64,000 nucleotides of DNA from Nectonema munidae (taxonomy: Eukaryota; Nematomorpha; Nectonematoida; Nectonematidae). A program made the position numbers and the translations under genes. Positions within the stretch are counted from its first letter, which is position 1, and every line of letters begins with the position of its first letter. Where the stretch lies: assembly GCA_030549495.1 (NCBI GenBank), contig JAUIRK010000897.1, positions 393,001 through 457,000 on the forward strand, written 5' to 3'. Of the stretch, positions 11,615 through 23,613 are shown piece after piece. Under the pieces are notes generated by a model, which worked only from the letters and a program-made list of their open reading frames with translations, had not been told where the DNA came from and searched no databases.

Positions 11615-12083
11615 AAATAGAATCATTTTTAATTTAACTCTAAATACAAATTAGAGAGAAGAGAACTGAATGAGATAGGAGAGCTTGAACAAGAGAAGAG
11701 AGCTTGCGTTAAAAAAAGAGCTTGAATGAGCAAAGAGAGCTTGAGTGGTTTTAGCAGAGAAAGCGGAAGAGAAAAACAGAGAAGGAGACAGAAAGAGAAA
11801 TAGAATCACAATGACAGAAGATAGAAAATCTAGTGGATCATCAACATATGTTTGCTCAAAAATACTACAAGGAGACACTGTGATAAACATTGCTTACTTA
11901 TTGTGTGCATATTGAAACAATGGATTATTATTATTATTATGCTCTCCCATCGTTTTAAAAATATTTTTGATAGAAATTTCAGAGCAGCTTGGCATGATGT
12001 TTGAGTCGAAAGTCTGCATTCCCTCTTTTATTCTATTATCTTACATTATCATGTATTCGAATGATCATTACATCCTATAATGC
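11615..12083. repeat. right arm of a long inverted repeat
   Basis: Reverse complement of 8436-8875, somewhat longer because of an insertion of about 30 bp near 11800-11830. Outside it the flank CGCCCCTGG differs from the left flank, so the exact element ends are unclear. Confidence 0.85.
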
Positions 12084-12683
12084 TAAATCGCCCCTGGGGC
12101 TATGTTATTTTTTAATTTTGACAGATTTATTGGATAAATGACGTATTTTTTTGAAAGTGAGTATCACCATTCAATTCAGCGGGTCTGAAAATGTTAGTGT
12201 ATGTGTGTTGTGATTTTTATTTTGATTGATTTATCGCGCAATTAATATATTTTTTTACCAAAGAATTTAAAAAGGTGTAAGATGTCCTGGAGGCCATAAA
12301 ACACCATGTAGCATATTAAAATTCGTTTATATTCGCCATTAGTGATCTGGCCTTAGAAGACTTCTTATTAAGAACAGTTTTTTGGTTTGATTAATGATTG
12401 AGGAGGTGCAAAACATGTTTTTGTGAAATGTCTTCTAGCGATTTTTTGAATTGAAATGCGACAGTCCTGTGCTGATGTTGCAAAGATGACTCTGAAAGTG
12501 AAGAATTAACCAGAACAGACAAACTAATTTTGCATCCATCCTATTGACTTGTTCATTTGCTTATTTAGACAATTTTTGAATAAACAATTGTGTTAATTTT
12601 TTTAGTAAAGTATAAAAACTATTAAAAAATTATAGAGATCAAGTCGTAAATTTTTCTAAAGTTTGTGAGCCATTGTTCTAACC

Positions 12684-14500
12684 CTACAAGAGAACAAAAT
12701 CATTCATATATGATAGAGTCAGAGCCAAATCAAACGGATAATTCTATGTTGCCTATTATTTTTACATTCATCTTTAAGATTGAATATATTCGATCTTTTT
12801 TCTAATCCCCTCAATAACGCTTTAGGCTATAACAAATTCTTCTTGGAGATTTATAGCTTTCCATAAATTCACCATGTATTTCTCTGAAGGTAGGATTCAT
12901 AGGTGTCATGTACTTAATAAATTCACGCGGTATGACATTTCAAATTGAAAAATATATAAAACTTACAAATAATTATGTTGTTATACTTTTTTTGACGAAA
13001 AATAGAGCAGCAAGCAGGATCTAAATTGAATGAATAGAACAGGTTGCGTCTGATTTTTTTGTTTAAGAATTTCCCATTACGACATGGAGAGACAGTGATA
13101 ACTACTCATCGTATGTAATAGACTTTATCCCTCATTGTTGCTTTTCACCAATTATTGAAACCGATGTTCATAAATGCCCTTTCAGATTTGGATGTTCTAT
13201 TACTGGGACAACTGCATGCGTAACAAAAAACCTTATTGATAGATATGCTATATCTTTAAGGAAAGGAATTTTTGGTTAATCCGATTTTGTATTTATTGTT
13301 CGAAGCCAGAGGATTTGTCTACATGGAGCCGGAGCCTGAAAGTTTAAAAATATTGCTGCTATCCAGGCAACTTAAATACGTAGTTGTTTCGGAAGGATAT
13401 ATAGTCAAAATCTGAACTATTTCAATTTTTTCTATAATTTATTCAAATTTTCATCTCCTAAAACTTCAAAATATATTGTAAAAATAAACTTTTACCCGCA
13501 CAATTCACTTTGCTGAATTTAAAAAATCGTACTCAAGTTTTTAATTTTTTATATTTCAATTTATTGACGAGTGTAAGGGTAAGTTGATAGGGTATCATAG
13601 GTGTCTTTTCATTGACGAAGCCTTAATAAACTCCAATGCCTAGGTATAAACAAACTGTCATCGACAAAAAATCAAAAGAAAGATTTCTAGTTTCTGATCC
13701 AACTCTTCAATCAACTAGTCCAAATCAGTCTACTTATTGAAAAGTGTAAAGTTATTTTATTAGATGTATCCAATATTAGTAGGATGCCTAATACAATTTT
13801 TAATATATTTAATTTCTTAATCATTCTAAAAAATATATTTTTTATATATTACTTTTCACTTTTTTATGTTTGAAAATTGGGCTTTTGAAATAAGAATAAC
13901 TTTAATTATTATTAGACTTATGGTTTTATCAGATAAAAAGCATGCCTTCATCATAAAATTATTTATATATATAGCACTAGCTAGGGAAAATTTTCAGTGC
14001 TCTTTCTATATATAATATGATATAAACAAGAAAATAAGGATGTATATTTCTTTTTTATTTCACATACACACGTAAATATATATAAACATTCATGCATATA
14101 TAAGGAAGAGTAACAAGAAACATTTCAAATTCATTATCATAATCAATAACAGCTCTAAAATAAAAAATACTTTGAATATTTGTATAACAACATATATCTA
14201 CTTTATATACCATATATAACCGATAGTCATATAAGTATACGATAGTGGACAGAATCTGCCTGAAAAAATTCAGTTTGTGTACGTGTGTGTGTGGATAAAA
14301 TATTAATTGAGAAATTATCTTGAGCAAAATCACAAAATGATAAAAGAACTGTTGAACTAGTAAAAAAGGAAAAATGTAACAACTGATGAAAATATAATAG
14401 CAGCTGATTGGGATGAATAAATTTTTCAAGTATTGAATGGAAAATCATTGTTATTTTGATCACCTTCAAAATCTTCACAATTGAGATCTAAATACGGAAA
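12684..14500. other. AT-rich intergenic DNA
   Basis: No gene is recognised. It holds the second copy of the small ATG-frame repeat (13599-13735). Long minus-strand frames at 14055-14478 are compositional and show no motif. Confidence 0.5.
13599..13735 (+). repeat. diverged repeat with small ATG frame (copy 2)
   Basis: AGGTGTCTTTTCATTGAC and an ATG-started frame of about 35 codons parallel to 9823-9965. The two copies align through roughly 12 codons and then drift apart. Confidence 0.4.
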
Positions 14501-14502
14501 AA

Positions 14503-14529
14503 TATAAATAGCATTTGAAATCATTCAGT
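14503..14529 (+). promoter_or_regulatory. possible TATA box and initiator of the small two-exon gene
   Basis: TATAAATA at 14503-14510 and an arthropod-style initiator TCAGT at 14525-14529 lie about 190 bases before the ATG at 14717. The TATA to +1 distance (24) is slightly short, so this is only suggestive. Confidence 0.3.
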
Positions 14530-14716
14530 GTGGAGGGTGTGAAACAAAAAGGTAATTTATAGCCTTTTTTTATTAAGTAATATAATTAATTAATATTTAT
14601 ATATATAATATTTATATATAATTATTAATTTATATTAAGTAGTTTTATAGTAAATTCTTTCATTAATTTATTTTAAAACTCGATTTGTTTACTATCATAT
14701 CTGTTTTTGCAATATA

Positions 14717-14910
14717 ATGTTTTTAAAAAGAAAGCCTCACACTGTTGTTGAATTTGCAAGTTTTGAAGCTTCAGAGTTAAATCATTTGCTAAGACTTTGG
14801 CTAACTCTGTGTCGTCATTTTTTTGATAGTTTTCCAGAGATGATCTTTTGGTTTCGAGATCAAATAGAAATTTTTCTGAAAAATAAATTTAATAATAAGA
14901 TACTCAAAAA
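14717..14910 (+). CDS. small host protein, first coding exon (about 99 residues in total)
   Basis: An ATG opens 64 codons plus two bases, then AAAAA|GTAAAG gives a donor at 14911. Splicing to the acceptor TTTTCAG| before 16556 continues the frame exactly for another 34 codons to a stop. The encoded part is amphipathic, with Trp- and Phe-rich blocks (LRLWLTLCRHFFDSFPEM, WFRDQIEIFL), and looks helical and soluble. I do not recognise the family. The 1.65-kb intron holds a piggyBac-like element at 14973-16287. Without splicing the frame would end after one more codon (AAG TAA), so the joined reading is supported mainly by phase and splice-site quality. Confidence 0.5.
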
Positions 14911-15048
14911 GTAAAGGTAACATCAAAAAAGTGTATAAGTTGAAATTGCGTGAATTTTTTTTATTGTGTTAACCCTATTAGTGGTGGGCTAAATTTGTCC
15001 GCTCAAGTGCCCCCCCCCTTCTCTATTTTTCTCAGATATTAATAAGTT

Positions 15049-15500
15049 TTATAAATATTTTTAATGTTACATATATATTTTAACTATGCTGAATTCAGTG
15101 GTGATGTCCATTTTTTTCAATCAAACCTGTCAAAAAATTGATTTATATTTGACAGCTCATCTCAAAAATGAACTTTTTATCTAAGTAATTATATAAAGTG
15201 TTTTTACACATATATACCCATTTTCAAGCATGTTGAATTCAGTGGTGATATTCATTTTTTAATGAAGATCAATCAAACTTGTCAAAAAATTGATTTATCT
15301 CAAATGGAAACATTTTATCCAAATAATAAAGTTTTTTTACACATATATACCCATCTTCAAGTACGCTGTGTTTACTGGTGATATTCCTTTTTTTTGAAAA
15401 TCTGACAAAATAGGACAGCCCATGTCAAAATTAAAATTTTTATTCTTATAAAAAGTTTTTTATACATATATACCCATTTTCAAGTATGTAGACTTTGGTG
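15049..15500 (-). repeat. array B: about 145-150-bp satellite units
   Basis: About three units with landmarks GAATTCAGTGGTGATATTC, CTGTCAAAAAATTGATTTAT and ACACATATATACCCATTTTC. The reverse complement of the same unit forms eight or nine copies at 34045-35340. Confidence 0.85.
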
Positions 15501-15539
15501 ATGTTCATTTTTATGAAATCAATAATGGAAATAAAACTA

Positions 15540-16030
15540 GCATGGTTGATTTGGTATAAAAATTAAAAACATATATTTCATGTAAAATTAGAGAGAATAT
15601 TTTTTAGAAGTAAACTTCAAATTTGATTGACACTGACAGATATTATAAGACCTCTAAATGCAAAAACTGATTTCAGTAATAAAACCTTTAATTGATTTGG
15701 TATAAAATATATATTTCGTGTAAAATTTGAGAGAATATTTTTGGAGATAGTTTTTAGATGTAAGCCCCAAATTTTATTGACACTGACAGATATTTTAAGA
15801 CCTCCAAATGTAAAAATGAGTCCAGAAATGAAACCAGTACGGCCGATTTAGCATAAAACATATATTTCATGTAAAATTTGAAGAAATGTTTTTGGAAACA
15901 ATTTTTAGAAGTAAACCGCAAATTTGACTTATAGGTGTTTTCAAATCCTAAATGTAAAAAATGAGTCCAGAAATGAAACCAGCATGGCCGATTTAGTATA
16001 AAAACATATATTTTATGTAAAATTAAAATT
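15540..16030 (-). repeat. array A: about 140-150-bp satellite units
   Basis: About four units with the landmark AACATATATTTCATGTAAAAT at 15569, 15706, 15856 and 16003. The reverse complement matches the array at 32410-33150 (TTTGCGGTTTACTTCTA, ATGTTTTTATACCAAAT). Confidence 0.85.
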
Positions 16031-16555
16031 AAATATATAAAGTGTTATGCGTTCAAAACTGTATGTAATTATAAATTTTCAAGGGAGTATATAATATAAA
16101 CACTAAGTTATAAGGTTAACTACAGCTAATGTCAAAATTTTGTTGAAAAAAAAGTTTATTATGGCATGAAAGGATCCTTCAACTACCATGAAAATGGTAT
16201 CAAAAGATGCAGCTAGCGATTTTAGTAAAAGTCACGAAATTCAGCCAATTTTGTACAATTAATTTTTTAGTGAAGACACTATTAGGGTTAATGGAAATTT
16301 TCGAGATTCTCCTACGTCAACAATTCAAATATTGTAAAACAGGATTTCTCAACTGAGGGTGAAATATCAAATCAAATATATATATTCAAATTATTTTCCT
16401 AAATTTTTATTATGAAATGAAATTGGGTAGAAAGTATAATAAATCAAAACTATTGCTCTTAAAGAGAATTTGCTTGGAAGTTGGAAATAATAAAAAACAA
16501 CAAAGTCCAAGTAAAATAATTCTACTCCCATAATTAATTATTTCACCCTTTTCAG

Positions 16556-16661
16556 GGATAATTATGCCCTAAGTCAGGAAAATGATAGTGATACAAAAGA
16601 CATTTCCACTCAGCTGGATGAATTGAAGTCGAAATGGATGACGATATATAACCCAGATTAA
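16556..16661 (+). CDS. small host protein, terminal coding exon
   Basis: Begins after a strong acceptor (CACCCTTTTCAG). One base completes a Lys codon from the previous exon, then 34 codons to TAA. The tail is acidic and then helical (DISTQLDELKSKWMTIYNPD). This block is less AT-biased than its surroundings and the frame matches exon one, which is why I treat it as host coding sequence. Product unknown. Confidence 0.5.
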
Positions 16662-17404
16662 AGCATAAAACACAACTCAAAATTGATAATAATCCAATTC
16701 TTTTTTTGACAATTGCATGTTTCTTCTCAAAAATAGTTTCTTAGAAATGTGCGCATTTATTTTATGGAAAAATAGGCCTTATAAAAACTTTTATTCTTTT
16801 AATTGTAAATCTAACGTAGTAGAATGCTAATTTTTTTTCAATTTGCGTGGATCAGGATGTCACAGGCTGTCTGAATAACATTAATTTAGGCCGACATAGC
16901 ACAGTTTGCAAGTCCATCTCGTTTATAATAGCATAAACAAAAATAAAAAAATACACAATATTTTTCTGATAAATCAAAAAGTTTCCAATGAAAAAGCTGG
17001 AAAAATATTCTCACAAAATAACCCTTTGAATGAAAATAAGTCAATAAGCAGATTTTTGAACGGAGTATCCATATATCATAATAAAAAATTGTCAGGGTAA
17101 AGAGAACAATACAAAAGGCCTATTGGTATGAGCATAGTTAATTAATTCGTTGACAAAGTTCTCATCCGTATAACTTTAGCAGAAACGGTGATTCTGAGAA
17201 GTAGAGCTTGCAGCTTACTGGTTGAAAGAACAAAATTTAAAAAAGAATGGAGATTACTCGGTTATTTTTCTAATTGTAAGGTTTTCTTCATCAATTGCAA
17301 CGATTAGTTGTTTTTAGGTAGAAATTGGCCAACAAATAATCCTACACATCTCTTTAAAATCTTATCTTATTAAGAGTTTGCAATGGATTGCATTAAAAAT
17401 GGAA
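16662..17404. other. intergenic region between convergent genes
   Basis: Separates the 3' end of the small plus-strand gene from the 3' end of the minus-strand kinase gene. It should hold both 3' untranslated regions. The frame at 16906-17100 has no recognisable features. Confidence 0.5.
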
Positions 17405-17481
17405 TTATATTAATATTAATTGATAAATAAGATCAATACCATCTTCAAAAATATCATCTTTTTTATTTGAATCATCTTCAT
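17405..17481 (-). CDS. mknk: MNK kinase, putative last exon (acidic tail)
   Basis: Acceptor CTTCCATAG| at 17482 is followed by codons for an acidic tail (EDDSNKKDDIFEDG) ending in TAA at 17405. It is in phase with a CAGT|GTAATT donor at 17551. The intron would be only 69-70 bp. If it is not removed, the previous exon reads on to a stop at 17478 and gives a hydrophobic tail instead. Both ends are plausible; vertebrate MNK genes are known for alternative C-termini. Confidence 0.45.
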
Positions 17482-17551
17482 CTATGGAAGCTAATGAAAA
17501 GAATTAAAAATAAAGAAATAAGATGTGCGAGTAATAAAAAGATTAAATTAC

Positions 17552-18096
17552 ACTGATGATGAATTTTCGATGATGGACGAAAGAGGTTTGCGGCCAAAAA
17601 AGCGCCACCTGTATTTTCAATAGCTGACCCAAATGGCGTGCATTCTGTGGAAGACGTGACGTCATCGTCTAAAATGCAATCATTGATCGCATAGCATTGG
17701 TTTATCGTTCGATTTATTTCAGATGCACTTTGGGAAAAATGACTTAAATGGTAGTGTACTGAAGAAGATATGGGAACGCCCTCTTTTGCTTCTTCATCTA
17801 CATCACTCTCGATGAAGTCTAATGAGGATCTTGTTGACGTGTACATGTGAATCCAATCATGGGTGAGGACGTTAGCAATGCCCCAACGCTTTTCTTTATC
17901 CTTGATCAAGAGATTGGAAATTAAGCTCTTAGCAAGCGTTGAAACATGTTGCCATTCAGATGAGGGAAATGTGAAATGGGCTTTTTGAATTCTCTGAAAA
18001 AGAGATGATTGGCATCGAGAACAGTAATCATTGCTATCTGAGCTACAATTTACATGATCTCTCCAAAATGGAGGATAGCCACAAAGAAGAATATAT
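17552..18096 (-). CDS. mknk: MNK kinase exon: C-lobe, Cys insert and C-terminal tail
   Basis: Starts after acceptor TTATTTAG|. Encodes LLCGYPPFWRDH, then the MNK-type cysteine cluster (VNCSSDSNDYCSRCQSSLF), then SEWQHVSTLAKSLISNLLI and the closing kinase motif around KRWGIANVLTHDWIH. The remaining 85 or so residues are Ser- and Asp-rich with no domain I recognise. The cysteine cluster sits where vertebrate MNKs bind zinc, and the W-x-[HY]-[IV]-S block after it matches them. Confidence 0.9.
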
Positions 18097-18120
18097 CTAA
18101 ATAAGTTTGAGATGTTACTA

Positions 18121-19457
<1,337 letters not shown>

Positions 19458-19633
19458 TGGCGTCGATAATTGAGGCGTGGAGATGTTGTATGAGATAGCG
19501 GGAATACCATTTTCGCTAAATTCTCTCGTATTACACTTGGAAGCAAGATCAAAGTCTGTCAACTTGACGGGAATAACCGAGTGCTTGTAATTGCACAAAA
19601 CGTTCTCCGGCTTCAAGTCACGATGGGCAACTC
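19458..19633 (-). CDS. mknk: MNK kinase exon: catalytic loop, DFD and activation loop
   Basis: Acceptor TTTTTGCAG| and donor CCA|GTATTT. Encodes GVAHRDLKPENVLC (catalytic loop), VKLTDFDLASK (DFD, the MNK hallmark replacing DFG) and an activation loop ending ISTPQLSTP, where the Thr-Pro sites correspond to those phosphorylated by ERK/p38 in vertebrate MNKs. All catalytic residues are present (H-R-D, Lys, Asn). Confidence 0.95.
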
Positions 19634-19865
19634 CTGCAAAAACAAAAAATATTGAAAAACTTGAAAGGTAAAAATCTATCAGAAAGAGATTAGTATTAAC
19701 AAGTCCATTGAAATATGCAAGTTAAATAACATAGAATATAACGACGCTTGATCACCATTTGGCTTTGGAATGGCATGTACAAGTATAAAATTTTGAAATT
19801 ATGCCTTCTACTTTACACTTTTTGTAGTTTAAAAAGGGTAAAAATAAATTTACTTTCAATAATAA

Positions 19866-20210
19866 ATAAAGCGAGGAACTGTTATAACGCGGTGACCGGG
19901 GTGCATAATAACTACTCGCGTTATAACTGATCCGCGTTATAATTTTCCAATACAAGTTAAATAATATTTACATAGGCGGATTTTTTTTCAGTTGGTTATA
20001 TAGAAAACATTACATAACACCCCCAAAACTAAAATTTGAAAAGTAATAAAGTGCAAAAGAAATGTCACAAACAACCTGTAAGTTTTATTACAAAAATTTT
20101 TATTAGAACAAAAAACATCTATGTACACCTTAATTTTGAAGGTGAGTATGTCATACACGCCTGTAAAAATGGGAGCCAAGACATAACCGCGTTATAACGC
20201 TTCTTTACTA
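19866..20210. mobile_element. pogo/Tigger-like MITE in MNK intron
   Basis: The left end has GTTATAACGCGGTGACCG and the right end, read as complement, AGCGTTATAACGCGGTTATG. Further CGCGTTATAA repeats lie just inside the left end. About 345 bp, no coding sequence. Palindromic TTATAACGCG ends are typical of Tigger-type elements; family name by resemblance only. Confidence 0.6.
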
Positions 20211-20834
20211 CTTATACATTTAATAATAGATCATTTTAAAAACATATTATTATATAAAATTTGTCTTTATTACGACATTTAATTAAAAAATTGTTTCTAT
20301 ATCTTTGCATCTCTCCATATTTCTAGCACATAAAAAATTAGAGACGTAATTTTTTGAAAGATAAAATATACAGGATGGGTCAGATTAAAACGGGAAGTAA
20401 GCTAACCAGAAATCATAGGGCGTAGAAAAAGAAGATGGATACGATTTCTTCCTACAAATAACACATCATGTTGACATACGACAAAACCCATTATAAGTTC
20501 AATCTTCATAAAAGCCTACTTTTATTTGAGTGTGAATTATATTTCTATAAAGATAAAGCTACCTTGGTTTTCAACAGTAAACTTCTAAAAGGTCTATTTG
20601 TAAGTTAAACAGCTCACTCATTTCTAATGTTGTATTACAATATTTTTATTCGTTTACTGAACTGACCGACACCAGTTAAAACCTTTCTGATCATATATAT
20701 CTATGAAATTTTATTTTAGAATACTAGATATATGTTCTTAATAACAATAAATTTCATTATGGTATGGTATTAGTGTACTGATAACAGTGATTTTAAAAGA
20801 GGAGTGTTCTATTTTTTTTATATATGTAAAAAAA

Positions 20835-20905
20835 CAAAAGAACGTTACAAAACATGGTGGATCCAACCAACTACGTTATCGTCACACCGATATGCACAAG
20901 CGGCA
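20835..20905 (-). mobile_element. LINE 3' end remnant
   Basis: AACATGGTGGATCCAACCAA and the following GTTAT-GTCACACC resemble the 3' untranslated end of the LINE family at 45370-45465 and 54844-54960. An old, diverged scrap in the MNK intron. Confidence 0.4.
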
Positions 20906-21361
20906 CAAGATTGAAAATACTCAGCAACAATGGAGACATGAGGAATTCAGAGCACAAGAGGTTCTAGCCGTAATTCTAAAGAAATTTTTGTTACTACGTG
21001 ATAAATCTTGCTAAGTATTGTTCATAAAACAATTTAAAATATAATGTTTGCTTTCATAAATAGTAGTTTATAAAAAATTTACATCTACCTTTGACAACAT
21101 ACATAACCAAGTATCAAGTGTACTTTTGTAATGATTCAATTCTTTCTTATCAAATTTAAATCAAGTCTCTACATATTTAGTATGAGGAAGACACAGAATA
21201 CACAAACTGATTTGATAGTTGTTACAAGGTTAAATATTTTTTCACTTTAAATCCTATTTGCTTGAAAAAGAAAAATGAAGTTTTATATGCTTTTTATATA
21301 TTTTTAAACTAAATACTCTTTGATATATATATTCAAAAAAAGGATGAACATTCTATATTTC

Positions 21362-21496
21362 TTAACCCATTTAAGACCAAGCAAAGCAGACGATATCTAA
21401 AAAACGCAGACGATTTATATTCAAAGTCATTGAAAAAAGCAGACGAAGATGAAATTACTTATGTTCCAAAATAGGAACATTAGTCGTAATGGTTTC
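21362..21496. mobile_element. piggyBac-type MITE, right end decayed (MNK intron)
   Basis: TTAACCCATTTAAGACC at the left and about 130 bp nearly identical to the MITE at 40478-40615. The right end has lost its TTAA. GCAGACGA motifs repeat inside. Confidence 0.75.
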
Positions 21497-21893
21497 TCCG
21501 TTATTAAAAATGAACATTGAAATGAATAAAAGCTTGAAAAAGTTTACGAACTCAGCTCGTCTATTAAAAAGAGAAAAGGAGTGCCGTATTACTCAAATGT
21601 ATTAAATAGTAAATAAGCAAATTTACCTAAACTATTTATAGCTTAAAAACATTATTCTTCATAATATTATATCATCTGCCTTCATTCAAAATTGATGAAC
21701 ATATTTATTCATAAATATAATTTATTAAATACTTCTTCAATTTGGTATAGGAAATTTACACCTTCAGACCAATTTATCACGAAATGATTTATTGAAAATG
21801 GGACTAAAAGAAGAAAATTGAATGATGTGCAAAGACTATACTCTGAAACGAATATTGTTTTCGCTTCAAATATTATGGCAGGAAAGTGTTTAC

Positions 21894-22030
21894 CTAATTT
21901 GTGAAGATAATTCAGAGCATTTGCAATATCTCTGGTAACGAAGGCAGCTTCAATCTCACTGAAAGTTCTCTTTGCTTCAATTTTTGTAAGAAGAGAGCCC
22001 CCTTCCATCTTCTCAAAGACAATTAAAAAC
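21894..22030 (-). CDS. mknk: MNK kinase exon: hinge and helices D-E
   Basis: Encodes [16 protein letters not shown] (hinge), [19 protein letters not shown] and NYLHKLG, leading into the catalytic loop of the next exon. Donor ATTAG|GTAAAC; acceptor GACTTTAG|. V-F-E-K-M-x-G-G-S at the hinge matches MNK2 almost residue for residue. Confidence 0.92.
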
Positions 22031-22063
22031 CTAAAGTCGGAAATATATATAAGTATTCTTTGA

Positions 22064-22399
22064 TAGTAGAACCAACGTTTTACGTACCCTGATTTTACGT
22101 TCCTTAGATTTTACGTCCTCGCCAAATGATCGATGACGTCATCTTTTTGGTCATTAAATGCATTATTAATACGTTTTTTCTTTGCGATTTTATGTATTAA
22201 AAAGTTTATAAAGTTCTTTATAAGTCTTCTTTAGCTGCGCCATAGTCCCTCACGTCGTACACGGTGTGACCATGTGTGATCTAGGCTAGGATTTTCGTGT
22301 TGTATGTCAATTTAAGGGTCAACCTGGATTTTACGAATCCTACGTTTTACGTCCGCCGTTCGGTCCCGTGCCGTACGTAAAACGTAGGTTCTAGTGTAT
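22064..22399. mobile_element. pogo/Tigger-like MITE in MNK intron
   Basis: Ends AGTAGAACCAACGTTTTACG and, as complement, CACTAGAACCTACGTTTTAC. Repeated GATTTTACG blocks lie inside both ends, followed by TA-rich flanks. About 335 bp, non-coding. AGTAGAACC ends with TA flanks are typical of Tigger/pogo derivatives. Confidence 0.65.
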
Positions 22400-23043
22400 A
22401 TATATAATATATATTTAAAAAGTTGTGGTCAAGGAGCGTAGATTACGCAAAATATTGGAAAATATTTTTGGAATAATTTTTTTAGTCTAACAAGCTAAAT
22501 TATGCAAGAATCGAGACAATTATTTTGAATGTTCAAATGAACTAACTTTTGAATATTCAAATGAACTGCTCAAAAAGCTCTGATCTGATTGAATAAAGTT
22601 TGGTTTGTGAGCATTTCGATATATTTTATTTTATATATGCGATCAAAGTGAGTTTACCGGGTATAGCTAGTAACATTCATACATCCCTCAACTATTCACC
22701 TATTAAAATTAAAAATACCCAATCTTCTTATATATGTGCTTATTTATAAATGATGTATTTCAGTCACATAAAAAATTGCAAATATAAAGACTTTATATTC
22801 AATTTTAAGTCGAACATCGCCAATTTAAAATTGTTGATGGCTATATTAGAAAAAAATTTACAGGGATTATGTCATACCTGCTAAAAAAAATTGATTATAC
22901 TAGAATAATGTTTGGTAAAATTGATGTATCGCAAAACTAAAATATTTAGTTCAGTGATGGCAGAAGCATCAAATTAAAAAAGTTGCCAAATAAAAAAGTG
23001 TTTACCACTAACCGAACCTCAAAAAAGCAAAATAATAAAATAC

Positions 23044-23347
23044 CTGCTAGGCTCTTCAAAGTAATCGAGCATGGTGATGATGTTAGGATGATTTACTGTC
23101 TTCGATAAAATACTAATTTCCGTAATAACTCTTTTGTGTAAACTACTATTTTTGTTGGGAGAATCTTCGTTGATCGGAGGTTTCGACTTGTTAAACACTT
23201 TAACAGCAAACTCCTTACCTGTATCTTTGTTGATACACGTTGTAACGCTGGCAGATGAGCCATGCCCCAATTCAACACCCGTCATTGCATACTTTTCTAA
23301 AAATATCATAACGTTGCCTATACTTTCAATAGTTGCTTGCGACAAGG
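23044..23347 (-). CDS. mknk: MNK kinase exon: glycine loop, VAIK lysine and helix C
   Basis: Encodes VELGHGSSASV (glycine-rich loop, with the second Gly kept), KEFAVKVFNKS (ATP-anchoring Lys, about residue 86), a Ser/Asn-rich insert and VITEISILSKTVNHPNII (helix C Glu about residue 113), ending YFEEPS. Donor CAG|GTATTT is good. The acceptor is placed after TTTGAAG at 23348 because that gives the right phase; a nearby ATAG would not. The insert before helix C is longer than in vertebrate MNKs. Confidence 0.88.
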
Positions 23348-23416
23348 CTTCAAATCTATTTTATAAAGTATGAGTTTGTAGTTAAACGCTAAGGCGAAGT
23401 CGTTGGGTGCACATGT

Positions 23417-23613
23417 TGTAAAGAAAATTTAAAAGTAGTTGAAAAACACCTCATTTACTCGACTATAGAAATAATCAATATTTCGACCTTTGCGGTCTTT
23501 CTCACGTTTATAATGAGGAGAGAAGGAACGAAAATGAAATATTGATTATTTCTATCATTTGTAAAGTTGAGTTAATTAAGGGTTTTTCAACTAATTTTAA
23601 AATTTCTTTATGA
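23417..23613. mobile_element. foldback MITE in MNK first intron
   Basis: Arms of about 85 bp pair as reverse complements: AGAAATAATCAATATTT against AATATTGATTATTTCT, and TAGTTGAAAAACAC against GGGTTTTTCAACTA. Near-identical flanks (TTTGTAGTTAA[AT]CGCT) lie on both sides and could be its target duplication. Confidence 0.65.

Larger units (their letters stand above)
7922..12675. mobile_element. candidate hAT element, heavily invaded
   Basis: The left end CAGTGGTTTTCAAACTT and the right end, whose complement reads CAATGGCTCACAAACTTT, form an imperfect inverted pair. They are flanked by TTCTAGGT and TTCTAACC, similar 8-bp sites that fit the known hAT target preference around TCTA. Inside I find other element ends (9973, 10274, 10515-11121) and the long inverted arms, but no hAT transposase. 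The two ends could instead belong to separate small elements. Confidence 0.35.
14969..16291. mobile_element. non-autonomous piggyBac-like element with internal tandem arrays
   Basis: TTAA (14969-14972) followed by CCCTATTAGTG at the left, and CACTATTAGGG followed by TTAA (16288-16291) at the right. These are perfect 11-bp inverted ends with the TTAA target duplication typical of piggyBac. There is no transposase. The interior is made of two tandem arrays (15049-15500 and 15540-16030). It sits in the intron of the small gene 14717-16661, between good donor and acceptor sites. Confidence 0.8.

Noticed and set aside
14055-14478. Minus-strand hydrophobic frames of 124 and 83 codons
   Set aside because: Phe/Tyr/Ile-rich composition typical of AT-rich non-coding DNA; no motif.
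20365-20400. Mariner-like end (ACAGGATGGGTCAGATTAAA)
   Set aside because: No matching opposite end or TA duplication found.
23134-23373. Plus-strand frame opposite the kinase exon
   Set aside because: Antisense shadow of the MNK exon.
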